Source of the DNA: Myxococcales bacterium
GTDB lineage: Bacteria; Myxococcota_A; Polyangia; Haliangiales; Haliangiaceae
Assembly (NCBI GenBank): GCA_016720595.1
Contig: JADKKI010000072.1
Coordinates: 496,001-560,000, forward strand
Direction: 5' to 3'
Length of the DNA stretch: 64,000 nucleotides
Shown: positions 37,299 to 46,539 of the stretch, in pieces
Numbering within the stretch: the stretch's first letter is position 1
Layout: each line of letters opens with the position of its first letter
The notes under the pieces: model-generated
The model's input: only the letters and a program-made list of their open reading frames with translations
What the model was told of the DNA's origin: nothing
Database searches by the model: none
Program-made: the position numbers and the translations under genes

Positions 37299-40247
37299 TC
37301 AGGGTGCAGCGAGCGTGACCGAGACCGTCACCCCGCGCGCGAGACCGAGCGCGAGCTTGGTCCCCGGGGCCGCGCGCATCATCACCCAGCCCGCCTGCGA
37401 GGCGCCGGTGACATCGATGCCGTCGACGGTGATGATCACATCGCCGGTCTTGAGGTCGGTCTTCGCGGCGGGGCCGGCGGGATCGATCCAGCTGACCTTG
37501 TACTCGTGCTTCTCGGGCGGGGTCTCCGGTGGTTGCTCGGCGAAGTTCAACCCGAGCTCGCCGACCGGATCGCCCTGCTTGACGCGCTTCTTGATGATCG
37601 GGACGCTGCCGATGTTGACGGTGGAGCTGCCGGGAGCCGGCGTGGGCACCGTCCTCAGCACCGACATCATCGAATAGTCGCTGTCCCGCCAGTCCTTGGG
37701 CATCCCGCGGATCATCACCTTGCCGTGCGGGGCGTTCTTGATCGTGAACGCGCCGCTCTCGTCGGAGACGTTCTCCTCGTCGCTGCTCGAGTACGACCAG
37801 CCGCTGCTGTCGGCTGATGACGCGCTCATGTGCACGCCGGGGACCGGCTTGTCGGTGCCGAGCTCGACGACCTTGCCGGTCAGCGTGATCAGCGGTTCGA
37901 GCTGCAGCGTCACGCCCTTCTTGGCCTCGCCCTCGGCGAGATCGAGCTCGAGCTCCTTGGTGATGCCTGCGCTCTCGGCGGTGAGCTTGAAGTGGCCCTT
38001 CGGCAGATCGCGGATCACGAACCGCCCATCGGTCTTGAAGAAGTCCTCGCTGCGCCAGATCCCCGTGGCGGGATCGTTGAGCGAGATCGAGAGCTCGTCG
38101 GGCGGGCCGCTCGGGCCGCGCGCGATGCCCTCGATCGAGCCGGTCGGTTTGATCTGGAGCTTCGCCGTGGCGCCCACCTCGATGTGCTCGGCGATCGCCT
38201 CACCGCCGCCCTTGCGGAACGCGCGCACCGTGTACGTGCCGGGCGACAGCTTGGTGAGCTCGAACTTGCCCTCGACGCTGGTCAGCACCGGCTTGTCGGT
38301 CCACGTCCAGCGCGTATCGGAGACGTTGGTCTTCTGCGCGCCGGCCGCATCGGACTCGCGCGCCGCGGACACGAACGCATCGCTCACCGGCGAGCCATCG
38401 ACGTCGACGACGGCGCCCTTGATCACGCCGGACTGCGCCTCGACCACGAGCTTGACGCTCGCGACCTGGTTCGCGCGCACGGTGACGCGCTCGCCCTGCT
38501 GCGCATCGTCGGTGGTGCCCGGCTTGCGCAGCGTATCGCTCCAGCCGCGCTGCGCCATCACGCGGTAGTCGCCGGCGCGGAGCCCCTCGATCGTGAAGGC
38601 GCCGGCGTCATCGGTGGTGTGATCGCCGCCCCAGCTCCGCCCGCCGCCGCTGACCAGGCGCGTGTTGATGTCGATCCCGCCGACCGGCACGCCGGCCGCA
38701 TCGACCACGGTGCCGGTGAGGGTGCCGCCGTCGTCGAGCACGAGATCCTTCTCCACGGTGGCGCCCGCCGTGACGTCCACGCGGAAGCCATCCTTCGGCG
38801 CGATCCCGCGGGTGGTCGAGACCTCGAGACGGTAGCTGCCGGGCTTCATGCCGGTGAGCTCGTAGCTGCCGTCGCGCCCCGATTTGTCGCTGCCCCAGCC
38901 GGTCTTCGCGCGTGCGGCGCCGCCCGTGGAGCGCGCCCAGACGTTGGCGTCCTCGATCGGCTCGCCGCTCTTGGTCGTGATCTTCCCCTTGATCACGGCG
39001 CCCGCATCGACCTCCCACTCCACGGTCTTGGCCTCCGCGCCGGCGATGATCACGTGATCGTAGGTCTCGCGCGGCTGATAGCCATCGCAGCCGATCTCCG
39101 GCTTGTAGTCCCCGGGCAGCACGCCATCGGCCCACAGCAGGCCATCGGGCTCTTTCCTCAGCTCGATCCAGCGCTGCGCGGCCGCGTCGTGGAGGCTGGC
39201 CCGCGGCCGCTCGCACGGGCGCTTGGGATCTCCGGAGATCACCACGCGTGCCTCGAGCCGCGCGGCGGGGAACAGCTTCACGATCACACCGTCGACGTGC
39301 TGGCCGAGGCCCACCAGCGTGGAGCCCTCGGTCCGCCCGTAGCCGCGATCGGTGCGGGCGGTGATGGTCTGCCGGCCGGGGCTGATCCGGCCGATCCGGA
39401 ACGTGCCCTGCGCATCGGAGAACGTGGTCTCCGCCTGGCTCCAGTCTCCGAGCGTCACGCGGGCGCCCTCGACGGGCTGGTTGGTCTTCGCGTCGATCAC
39501 GGTGCCGGCGAGCGTGGACTCGGGCGTGAGCAGGAGCTCGGCCTTGCCCGGCGCGAACAGCCAGTCGCGACCGTCCGCATAGCCATCTGCGCTCGCCGAG
39601 ATCGAGTGATCGCCCTTGGTGACCCAGAGTGAGAACGCACCCTTGTCATCGGTGTCCGTGGTCACCACCGGATCGTCGGTCCACACGCGCGCCTTCGCGA
39701 TCGGGCCGCCGGTCAGATCGGAGACCGTGCCGCGGATCTCCACGCCGCCGGTGCGCAGCACGAGATCGACGCCAGTCTTGTGCTCGCCGGCGCGGAGCGG
39801 GAACGAGCTGATGTGGCGATCGCCGCCGGGATGGAACCGCTCCGGGCGATACGGCTTGCCGCCGGCGCTGACCGCGTACTGCGCGGGGAGCAGGGCGTCG
39901 ACGAGGTAGTGCCCGCTGGCGTCGGTGACCGCGCACATCGGCTCGCGCAGCAGCTCGTCGGCGTAGTCCCGCGATTCGCCGCTCGCGCACACGCGCACGC
40001 CCTGCGCAGGCGCCTTGGTGTCGTCGATCGTGATCGTGCCGGCGATCGAGGCCTTCTCGACGCGCGTGGGATCCGGGCGGGGCTTGCTCGCCGCCGTGGC
40101 GTGATCACCCGTGGGGGCCGCCGTCGTCGCGCTGCCGGCCGCGGTGGTTCCGCTGGTGGTGTGCTCGATGCCGCGGCAACGCCAGACGAGGAGGGCGATC
40201 ACGATCGCCGCGAAGCCGAGGGCCGCGCCTGTCCGCTGCTTGGTCAT
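37299..40247 (-). CDS. Giant membrane-anchored carboxypeptidase-regulatory-repeat protein with PDZ, copy 2
   Basis: A 982-aa protein. An N-terminal membrane anchor (AALGFAAIVIALLVWRC) is followed by a Thr/Ala-rich linker, then about seven to eight transthyretin-like regulatory domains of the carboxypeptidase D type (recurring G-V-x-G-x-V-x-D..G..P-x-x-G-A-x-V..D..G-x-F.. units). The last 90 residues form a PDZ domain (DLKTGDVIITVDGIDVTGASQAGWVMMRAAPGTKLALGLARG). The protein probably projects into the periplasm. The start at 40247 overlaps the upstream paralogue by 4 bases. No protease domain is present, so the PDZ may bind C-termini of other proteins. Confidence 0.82.
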   Translation of the reverse strand: MTKQRTGAALGFAAIVIALLVWRCRGIEHTTSGTTAAGSATTAAPTGDHATAASKPRPDPTRVEKASIAGTITIDDTKAPAQGVRVCASGESRDYADELLREPMCAVTDASGHYLVDALLPAQYAVSAGGKPYRPERFHPGGDRHISSFPLRAGEHKTGVDLVLRTGGVEIRGTVSDLTGGPIAKARVWTDDPVVTTDTDDKGAFSLWVTKGDHSISASADGYADGRDWLFAPGKAELLLTPESTLAGTVIDAKTNQPVEGARVTLGDWSQAETTFSDAQGTFRIGRISPGRQTITARTDRGYGRTEGSTLVGLGQHVDGVIVKLFPAARLEARVVISGDPKRPCERPRASLHDAAAQRWIELRKEPDGLLWADGVLPGDYKPEIGCDGYQPRETYDHVIIAGAEAKTVEWEVDAGAVIKGKITTKSGEPIEDANVWARSTGGAARAKTGWGSDKSGRDGSYELTGMKPGSYRLEVSTTRGIAPKDGFRVDVTAGATVEKDLVLDDGGTLTGTVVDAAGVPVGGIDINTRLVSGGGRSWGGDHTTDDAGAFTIEGLRAGDYRVMAQRGWSDTLRKPGTTDDAQQGERVTVRANQVASVKLVVEAQSGVIKGAVVDVDGSPVSDAFVSAARESDAAGAQKTNVSDTRWTWTDKPVLTSVEGKFELTKLSPGTYTVRAFRKGGGEAIAEHIEVGATAKLQIKPTGSIEGIARGPSGPPDELSISLNDPATGIWRSEDFFKTDGRFVIRDLPKGHFKLTAESAGITKELELDLAEGEAKKGVTLQLEPLITLTGKVVELGTDKPVPGVHMSASSADSSGWSYSSSDEENVSDESGAFTIKNAPHGKVMIRGMPKDWRDSDYSMMSVLRTVPTPAPGSSTVNIGSVPIIKKRVKQGDPVGELGLNFAEQPPETPPEKHEYKVSWIDPAGPAAKTDLKTGDVIITVDGIDVTGASQAGWVMMRAAPGTKLALGLARGVTVSVTLAAP

Positions 40248-43240
40248 GGCGCGGCGAGCGTGACAGAGAATGCAGTGCCGCGGGCGAGGCCGATGGTCAG
40301 CTTCGTGCCCACCGGCGCGTTCATCAAGGTCCACGCTTGCATCGTGTTGCCGCCGAGGACATCGATGCCGTCGACCGTGGCGATCACGTCGCCGACCTTG
40401 ATGTCCTGCTTCGCGCACGGGCCCTTGGGCTCGATGAAGCTGACCTCGAGCTTCGCGTCCTCGGGAGCTTGATCGGGCGGGGCTTGCTTGAAGTGGAGGC
40501 CGAGCTCGCCCGGGGTCTGGCCGTCCTTGATCCGCTTCTTCATCACGGGCAGGTCACCGAGATCGATCGTGCCGGTGCCGGTCACGTTCTTCATGATCCG
40601 GAACCAGCTGTACTCGCTCTCCTTCCACTCCTTGGCCATGCCCTGGATCGCGAGCTTGCCGCGGGCCACGCGCTTGAGCGTGAACGTGCCGGCGGCGTTG
40701 GTGATGTGATCGTTATCGTCCTCGCCCCACGTGAACGAGAAGTTCGTGCTGCCCACCGCGGCCCGCGCGAACAGCATGATCCCCGCGACGGGCTGCTTGG
40801 TCACCGCATCCACCACGCGCCCGGTCAGCGTGACCAGCTGCTCGAGGGTCACGGTGACCCCCGTCTTCGCCTGACCCTCGCCGAGCTCGACCTCCACCTT
40901 GGCCTGGCCGCCCTCGGCGCGTGCGGTCAGCGTGAAGTGACCCGCCGGGAGATCGTGCACCGTGAACCGGCCGTCGGTCCGGTAGAACGTCTCGCTCCGC
41001 GAGAACCCGGTCTTGAGATCCTCGACGCTGATCGTCAGCTCGGGAGGCAGCGGGCCATCCTCGCGCTTCGCCACGCCCTCGATCGATCCGGTGGGTTTGA
41101 TCTGGAGGCGCGTCGTGGTGCCGACGGCCACGTGCTCGGCCAGCGCCTCGCCACCGCCCTTGCGATACGCGCGCAGCGTGTACTTGCCCGGCGACAGCTT
41201 GCCGACCACGAACGCGCCATCCACGCCGGTCAGCACGGGCTTGTCCTCGTTGCCCCACCAGTCGCGCGTGCCCTGCGCGCTCGAAGCCTGTGCGCCCGCG
41301 GCATCGGACTCGCGCGCGGTGGAGATGAACGCATCGGACACCGGCGCACCGCCGGCATCGACCACGGTGCCCTTGATCGTGCCGGTCTGGGTCTCGACCA
41401 CGAGCCGGACCGTCACGATCTTGCCCACGGCGACGGCGACCTTCTCGCCTTGCTGGTCGTCATCGGTGCTGCCCGGCTTGCGCAGCTGGTCGCTCCAGCT
41501 GCGGCGCGCGAACACGCGATAGTCGCCGGCGCGCAGCGCCTCGATCGCGAACTCGCCCTTGGCGTCGGACTTGATCTCGTCCTGGTTCCACCGCATCTGC
41601 TCCGCGAACGGCCAGGCCGCGACGGTGACATCGTCGACCGCCTTGCCCTGCGCATCGACGACCACGCCCTTGATCGTCCCGCCGTCCTCGAGCACGAGAT
41701 CCTGCTGCACGGTCGCGCCCGCGCCGGGTACCGCGACCTTGAAGCCCTCGCGCGGCGCGACCGCCTTCTGGGTCTCGACGTCGAGCTTGTACGTGGCGGC
41801 CTTGAGCCCGCGGAGCTCGTAGCTGCCATCGGCGAGCGAGCGATCGGCCGACCAATCGGACTTCGCGCGCGCATCGCCGCCCGTGATCTGCGCGGAGATC
41901 TGCGCGTCCTCGATCGGCTGGCCGGACTTGCCGAGCACCTTGCCGCGCACCGTGGAGCCGACCTCGACCTCCCAGGTCTGATCGACGAGGTCCTTGCCCG
42001 CGACGACGATCACCGGCGGGTAGTGATCCTTCGCGCGATAGCCCTCGCACGAGACCTGCGGCGTGTACGTGCCGGGCAGCACGCCATTGGCGTGGATCGT
42101 GCCATCGGGCTCGGTGGTCGAGGCCGCCCAGCGATCGTTGACCTCGTCGCGGAACCACACCGAGCTGTCCACGCACAGCTCGGGCGTGGGGCCCTCGATC
42201 ATCACCTTGCCGATGATCTGCGAGGCCGGGAAGACTTTGACGACCACGCCATCGACCTGTTGCCCGAGGCCCACGAGCACGGAGCCCTCGGTGCGGCCAT
42301 AGCCGTGCTCGGTCTGCGCGGTGGCGAAGTACCGGCCCGGAGGCAGGTGGTGCACGCGGAACGCGCCGTGCGCATCCGTGGTCTCGCCGGCGTGCCCATC
42401 CCAGCTCCACTGTGCGGCCTCGATGTTGACGACCGCGCCCGCGATCGGCGCGCCGGTGTTCGCATCGACGACGGTCCCCGCGAGCCCGGACTCGGGCGTG
42501 AGCAGCACGTCGAGCGTGCCGGGTGCGCGCCCCGTGGCCGAGCGGCTCGACGCATAGCCATCCGCGATCACGGTCAGGCGCACCATGCCGGGCGCGGTCC
42601 ACAGCGTGTATATGCCCTTGTCATCGGTCTCCACGGACGGCGTGGACGCTCCCTCGCCCCAGCGCCCGACGCTCGCGGTGACTCGCGCATGCGCGATCGG
42701 CCCGCCGCTGATGTCGGAGACCGTGCCGGTCAGCTCGGCGCCGCCAGCGCGCAGCACGATGTCGACCTGGGTCTTCGCCTCGCCGGGCGCGAGCGTGAAC
42801 TCGGTCTTGTGCCGGTTGCCGCCCGGGTGGAATGCCTCGGGGCGATACGGCTTCGCGCCCGCGGTGACCGAATAGTGCGCCGCGTACAGCTGGTCCGCCT
42901 TGAACGCGCCCTGTGCATCGGTGGTGAGGCAGATCGGATCCTTCAGCTCGTCGTCATCGAGGCCCTTGGCCCAGCCGGTGATGCACACGCGCGCCGACGC
43001 GATCGGCGCCTTCGCCTCGTCGCGCACCGTGCCGGCGATCGAGCCGCGTGCGGCCGTGCGTGGATCGGGCGCCTTGTGGATCTCGCGGCCCACGGTGCTG
43101 CTGCTCGCGGTGACCTTCGCGGTCGCGGTGGGTGCCGTGCCGGTGGCCTCGTCGCTGCCACGGTGGCGCCACCACAGGAGCGCGATCGTGATGACGAGCA
43201 AGCCGACGCCGATCCCGATCTTCCGCCCCGTGGTCATCAT
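40244..43240 (-). CDS. Giant membrane-anchored carboxypeptidase-regulatory-repeat protein with PDZ, copy 1
   Basis: A 998-aa paralogue of the next gene, with the same layout: a membrane anchor (KIGIGVGLLVITIALLWWRHRG), repeated regulatory-type beta domains, and a C-terminal PDZ domain (QDIKVGDVIATVDGIDVLGGNTMQAWTLMNAPVGTKLTIGLARG). Matching blocks include GYGRTEGSVLVGLGQQVDGVVVKVFPA and ISTARESDAAGAQ in both. ATG 43240 is used; 43237 is equally possible. The genes clearly arose by tandem duplication and are translationally coupled (ATGA overlap), so the products may work as a pair. Function unknown. Confidence 0.82.
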   Translation of the reverse strand: MMTTGRKIGIGVGLLVITIALLWWRHRGSDEATGTAPTATAKVTASSSTVGREIHKAPDPRTAARGSIAGTVRDEAKAPIASARVCITGWAKGLDDDELKDPICLTTDAQGAFKADQLYAAHYSVTAGAKPYRPEAFHPGGNRHKTEFTLAPGEAKTQVDIVLRAGGAELTGTVSDISGGPIAHARVTASVGRWGEGASTPSVETDDKGIYTLWTAPGMVRLTVIADGYASSRSATGRAPGTLDVLLTPESGLAGTVVDANTGAPIAGAVVNIEAAQWSWDGHAGETTDAHGAFRVHHLPPGRYFATAQTEHGYGRTEGSVLVGLGQQVDGVVVKVFPASQIIGKVMIEGPTPELCVDSSVWFRDEVNDRWAASTTEPDGTIHANGVLPGTYTPQVSCEGYRAKDHYPPVIVVAGKDLVDQTWEVEVGSTVRGKVLGKSGQPIEDAQISAQITGGDARAKSDWSADRSLADGSYELRGLKAATYKLDVETQKAVAPREGFKVAVPGAGATVQQDLVLEDGGTIKGVVVDAQGKAVDDVTVAAWPFAEQMRWNQDEIKSDAKGEFAIEALRAGDYRVFARRSWSDQLRKPGSTDDDQQGEKVAVAVGKIVTVRLVVETQTGTIKGTVVDAGGAPVSDAFISTARESDAAGAQASSAQGTRDWWGNEDKPVLTGVDGAFVVGKLSPGKYTLRAYRKGGGEALAEHVAVGTTTRLQIKPTGSIEGVAKREDGPLPPELTISVEDLKTGFSRSETFYRTDGRFTVHDLPAGHFTLTARAEGGQAKVEVELGEGQAKTGVTVTLEQLVTLTGRVVDAVTKQPVAGIMLFARAAVGSTNFSFTWGEDDNDHITNAAGTFTLKRVARGKLAIQGMAKEWKESEYSWFRIMKNVTGTGTIDLGDLPVMKKRIKDGQTPGELGLHFKQAPPDQAPEDAKLEVSFIEPKGPCAKQDIKVGDVIATVDGIDVLGGNTMQAWTLMNAPVGTKLTIGLARGTAFSVTLAAP

Positions 43241-43342
43241 CGTGATGCTACGACAGACCGGCCCAAGGCCCGGTTGCATTCCGGTGTCGGCAACGATCGC
43301 GCGCCAGATCCTGTCAGGGCCTTGCGCAGCGCCGTGCGCAAC

Positions 43343-44197
43343 TCAGGCAAGGACGCGGTTGTCGATCAGCCGCGTCGCGCCCACGAACACCGCGAGCGCG
43401 AGCACGGCCCGCCGCTCCACGCGCTCGACGGTGGTCAGCTCGTCCGCATCGCGGAGCTCGACGTAATCGATCCGCGCGAGCGGCTCGGCCTCGATCGGTG
43501 CGCGCGCGGCGGCGACGAGCGCGGCGGACGATCGCTCGCCCGCCTCGAACGCGGCGGCAGCGGCGGCGAGCCCGCGCGAGAGCGACAGCGCCGCCACGCG
43601 CTGCTCGGGTGAGAGATAGACGTTGCGCGAGGACAGCGCGAGCCCATCGACCTCGCGCACGATCGGCACGCCCTGGATCTCGATGTCGAAATCGAGATCG
43701 CGCACCATGCGGCGGATGATCGCGAGCTGCTGATAGTCCTTCTCGCCGAACACCGCGAGGTGCGGCTTGGTGATGTGGAACAGCTTGCTCACGATGGTGG
43801 CGACGCCCGCGAAGTGACCGGGCCGGCTCGCGCCCTCGAGCGGCTGCTGGAGCTCGCGGACCTCGATGAAGGTCTGGCTGCCGGGCACGTACATCGCCTC
43901 GGCACTCGGGCAGAACGCGAGATCGATCCCCGCGGGCCGCGCCTTCGCGAGGTCGCCCTCCTCGTCGCGGGGATAGCGCGAGAGGTCTTCCTTGGGGCCG
44001 AACTGCGTCGGGTTCACGAAGATCGTCAGGATCACCACATCGGCCCGCGCCCGCGCATGCCGCACCAGCGTCAGGTGGCCCTCGTGCAGCGCCCCCATCG
44101 TGGGGACCACGGCGATCTTGCGACCATCGCGACGCAGGTCCTCGGCACGCGCGCGCATCGCGGCCGGGTCACGGAAGATCTCGAACGGGCTCTTCAC
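43343..44197 (-). CDS. panC: Pantothenate synthetase
   Basis: Pantoate-beta-alanine ligase, 284 aa, the last step of pantothenate (CoA precursor) synthesis. The nucleotide-binding signature PTMGALHEGHLTLVRHAR (HxGH class) is present, with NPTQFGPKEDLSRYPR, GASRPGHFAGVATIVSKLF, FGEKDYQQLAIIRRMV and SSRNVYLSPEQR. Length and start are normal. No panB or panD gene is adjacent. A 102-base gap separates it from the giant repeat protein gene. Confidence 0.95.
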   Translation of the reverse strand: MKSPFEIFRDPAAMRARAEDLRRDGRKIAVVPTMGALHEGHLTLVRHARARADVVILTIFVNPTQFGPKEDLSRYPRDEEGDLAKARPAGIDLAFCPSAEAMYVPGSQTFIEVRELQQPLEGASRPGHFAGVATIVSKLFHITKPHLAVFGEKDYQQLAIIRRMVRDLDFDIEIQGVPIVREVDGLALSSRNVYLSPEQRVAALSLSRGLAAAAAAFEAGERSSAALVAAARAPIEAEPLARIDYVELRDADELTTVERVERRAVLALAVFVGATRLIDNRVLA

Positions 44198-44293
44198 GCC
44201 CGCATCGTACCCCCACGGCGAGGCCGGGCAGGGCCCGCGAGGGCGGCATCGCGCGTCACCTCCGCGCCGGCGCCTTCCGGAGCGTCGTGCCGC

Positions 44294-45220
44294 TCAGCAG
44301 GACTGCGCTTCGACGCAGGCCTGGATGCCGTTGAACAGCTTCGTCACGTCGCCCATCGAGCTCATCGAGGTGATGTTGCAATCGAGCTGATCGAGCGAGT
44401 CCACGCAGCGCTGCGCGGCGGTGCACGTGGGCTGCTGCACCGGGCCCGCGAGCGAATCGAACATCGAGCACATCGACGACAGCATCGGGTTGCCGCAGTT
44501 CGACATGCGGTTGCACACGTGCTTCATCATCACGATCGCCATCTCGTTGCCGGCCATCGCGCCGAGGCCGCCCTGCGCGCCCGGGGTCGCGAACGGGCCC
44601 TTGGTGGGATCGGCGGGATCGATGTCGGGATCGGGTGCTGCGCCGCCACCGTTTTGGTCCCACGGGTCCACGCCACCCGGCGGGGCCTTGGGCTGGCTCG
44701 GCGTCAGCGAGCCCTGCGGCGGTAGCGGATTGGTGTCCATGCGCTCGGGCGCGGGCGGCGGCGCGAGGCGTGTATCGGCCTTCGCGGGCGTGGAGGTCGG
44801 CCACACCATGATCACGACGGCCGCGGCGATCGCGAGGCCCGCGAGGATGATCACGAGCACGGGCCAGTTGCGGAGCAGCGAGCCGCCCGGCTGCTTCGGG
44901 GTCTGCATCCGGCCGGTGGGGCGCGGTGGCAAGATCGGTGCGGCCTCGGCGGCGGCCTGGGCGATCGCGCGAACGGGGGTGGGCGCGACGGGGATGGGCG
45001 TGGGATCGCCCTTGGCGATCGCGGGCCGTGCGCTGCCACCTCCTGCCAGCGCGGGGAGCGCAGCCGCGGCGGCGGGCCGGGCGCCGCGTGCGTCGGCGAG
45101 GTCCGCCTTGCAGTGCTTGCAACGTCCCGCGATCGGGTGGACCAGGCCACCGCACTGCGGGCACGGGACACGACCGTCAGAAGGAGTGGGGGTTCGAGCC
45201 ACCGCTGCCATGTTGTTCAT
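44294..45220 (-). CDS. Membrane protein with N-terminal zinc ribbon and C-terminal Cys-rich domain
   Basis: A 308-aa protein starting MNNMAAVARTPTPSDGRVPCPQCGGLVHPIAGRCKHCKADLADA: a two-CxxC zinc ribbon in the first 45 residues. A Pro/Ala linker is followed by one membrane helix (WPVLVIILAGLAIAAAVVIMVW) near residues 120-142, then a Pro-rich linker and a C-terminal domain with six cysteines (HVCNRMSNCGNPMLSSMCSMF.., PTCTAAQRCVDSLDQLDC.., GIQACVEAQSC). The ribbon would be cytosolic and the Cys-rich domain periplasmic and oxidised. Function unknown. It is divergent from the phosphoesterase gene. Confidence 0.72.
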   Translation of the reverse strand: MNNMAAVARTPTPSDGRVPCPQCGGLVHPIAGRCKHCKADLADARGARPAAAAALPALAGGGSARPAIAKGDPTPIPVAPTPVRAIAQAAAEAAPILPPRPTGRMQTPKQPGGSLLRNWPVLVIILAGLAIAAAVVIMVWPTSTPAKADTRLAPPPAPERMDTNPLPPQGSLTPSQPKAPPGGVDPWDQNGGGAAPDPDIDPADPTKGPFATPGAQGGLGAMAGNEMAIVMMKHVCNRMSNCGNPMLSSMCSMFDSLAGPVQQPTCTAAQRCVDSLDQLDCNITSMSSMGDVTKLFNGIQACVEAQSC

Positions 45221-45328
45221 GCTGTCAGGAGATCGGGGTAGATGCAAAGGGTGCGAACGGCGCCACGCGCCAGGCGCGTAGGACATGTGGCATTGCCAAC
45301 CCCTTTCTGGGGCACCACAGTTCGACGA

Positions 45329-46135
45329 ATGCCCCGTCCCGTTCCGCCGCGCGTCACGGAGCACGATGTCCACGTTCCCGGGCTCGATCCCCGCCACGAC
45401 GGGGTCCGGATCGCCCAGCTGTCCGACATCCACGTCGGGAACCTCACGCCCGCCTCCCACGTCCGCGCGGCCATCACCGCAGCCAACGACGCCAAGCCCG
45501 ACCTTATTCTCCTGACCGGCGACTACGTGTGCTGGAAGCGGAGCGAGGTCGAGCAGGCCGGTGAGCAGCTGGCGGGCCTGCGGGCGCCTCGCGTGCTCGC
45601 GGTGCTCGGCAACCACGACTACTTCGTGTGGGGCGCCGGGGTGACCTCCGCACTCGAGCGCAACGGCTACGAGGTGCTGCGCAACCAGACCACGGTGGCC
45701 AGCGTGCGCGGGGCGCCGCTCGCCCTGGTCGGCGTGGACGATCCCGTCACCCGCCACGATGATCTCGACGCCGCATTCGCTGGAGCGCCCGCCGGGATCT
45801 CGCGGGTGGTGCTGTGCCACGCCCCGGATCGCGCACCGGCGATCGCCGCGCGTGGCGCCGCGCTCGTGATGTCGGGGCACACGCACGGCGGCCAGATGTA
45901 CGTGAAGGGGATCACCGATCGCCTGATGAAGCGGATCGGCCTCAACTACCGCCGCGGCTTTTACGACGTCGGCAACCACGGCGCGACCTCGCAGCTCTAC
46001 GTCACGCCCGGCGTCGGGTTCTCGGGCGTCACCCGCAGGTTCGGCGAGGGCACCCACGCGGAGTGCGCGGTGCTCACGCTGCGTCGCGCCGAGCCGGAGC
46101 GAGCCCGGGCCGCGCGCGCGGCTCCCGCCGCCTGA
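45329..46135 (+). CDS. Calcineurin-like metallophosphoesterase
   Basis: A 268-aa metal-dependent phosphoesterase. All family motifs are visible: DIHVG (Asp/His), GDYV, GNHDY, a His in VLCHAPD and GHTHGG. This is the YkuE/YpbG-like subgroup pattern, which includes enzymes acting on lipid-linked pyrophosphates such as UDP-diacylglucosamine hydrolases, but the substrate is not evident. The start at 45329 is chosen; no membrane helix or signal peptide is seen in that form. It ends directly against the convergent lipoprotein gene with no gap. The C-terminus is an Ala/Arg-rich tail. Confidence 0.85.
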   Translation: MPRPVPPRVTEHDVHVPGLDPRHDGVRIAQLSDIHVGNLTPASHVRAAITAANDAKPDLILLTGDYVCWKRSEVEQAGEQLAGLRAPRVLAVLGNHDYFVWGAGVTSALERNGYEVLRNQTTVASVRGAPLALVGVDDPVTRHDDLDAAFAGAPAGISRVVLCHAPDRAPAIAARGAALVMSGHTHGGQMYVKGITDRLMKRIGLNYRRGFYDVGNHGATSQLYVTPGVGFSGVTRRFGEGTHAECAVLTLRRAEPERARAARAAPAA

Positions 46136-46447
46136 CTACTTCTTGGTCTCGGGCGAGGCGGGCGCGGTCTTCGGCACGGCCTTGCCGGGAGCGCTCGCCG
46201 GCGCGGTGGCCGGTGCCGGCGTGGGCGTGGGCGCGTGGTTGGCCTCGGCCTGCGCACGTTGGGACGCGTTCATGTCGTCGAACGAGTTGACCAGGTGCTC
46301 GCGGTCCTTGTCGCTCGAGCTCGCGGCCGGCGCGAGCCCGGTGTTGGCCTTGGACTTCGCCGTCGGCGTCTCCGCGACCCGCGAGGTGCTCGGGCCGGCG
46401 CACGCCGCGAGGAGGAAAACGGGCAGCAGCACGGGGAGAAATCGCAT
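46136..46447 (-). CDS. Small lipoprotein
   Basis: A 103-aa lipoprotein with a clean signal (MRFLPVLLPVFLLAAC, Cys16). The mature part is a disordered Thr/Lys/Ala-rich stretch, a short acidic helix (DKDREHLVNSFDDMNASQRAQAEANH) and a Pro/Ala tail ending in Lys-Lys. No domain is recognised. It converges with the metallophosphoesterase gene with no intervening base and has no obvious partner. Confidence 0.7.
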   Translation of the reverse strand: MRFLPVLLPVFLLAACAGPSTSRVAETPTAKSKANTGLAPAASSSDKDREHLVNSFDDMNASQRAQAEANHAPTPTPAPATAPASAPGKAVPKTAPASPETKK

Positions 46448-46539
46448 GGGTTCACCGTACCGCCCGGGCCGGGAGCGGCAACGCCCGCGAGGGCAACATC
46501 ACGCTTCCGTCCCACGACCTCGGCTGATAGTTTCTTTCG

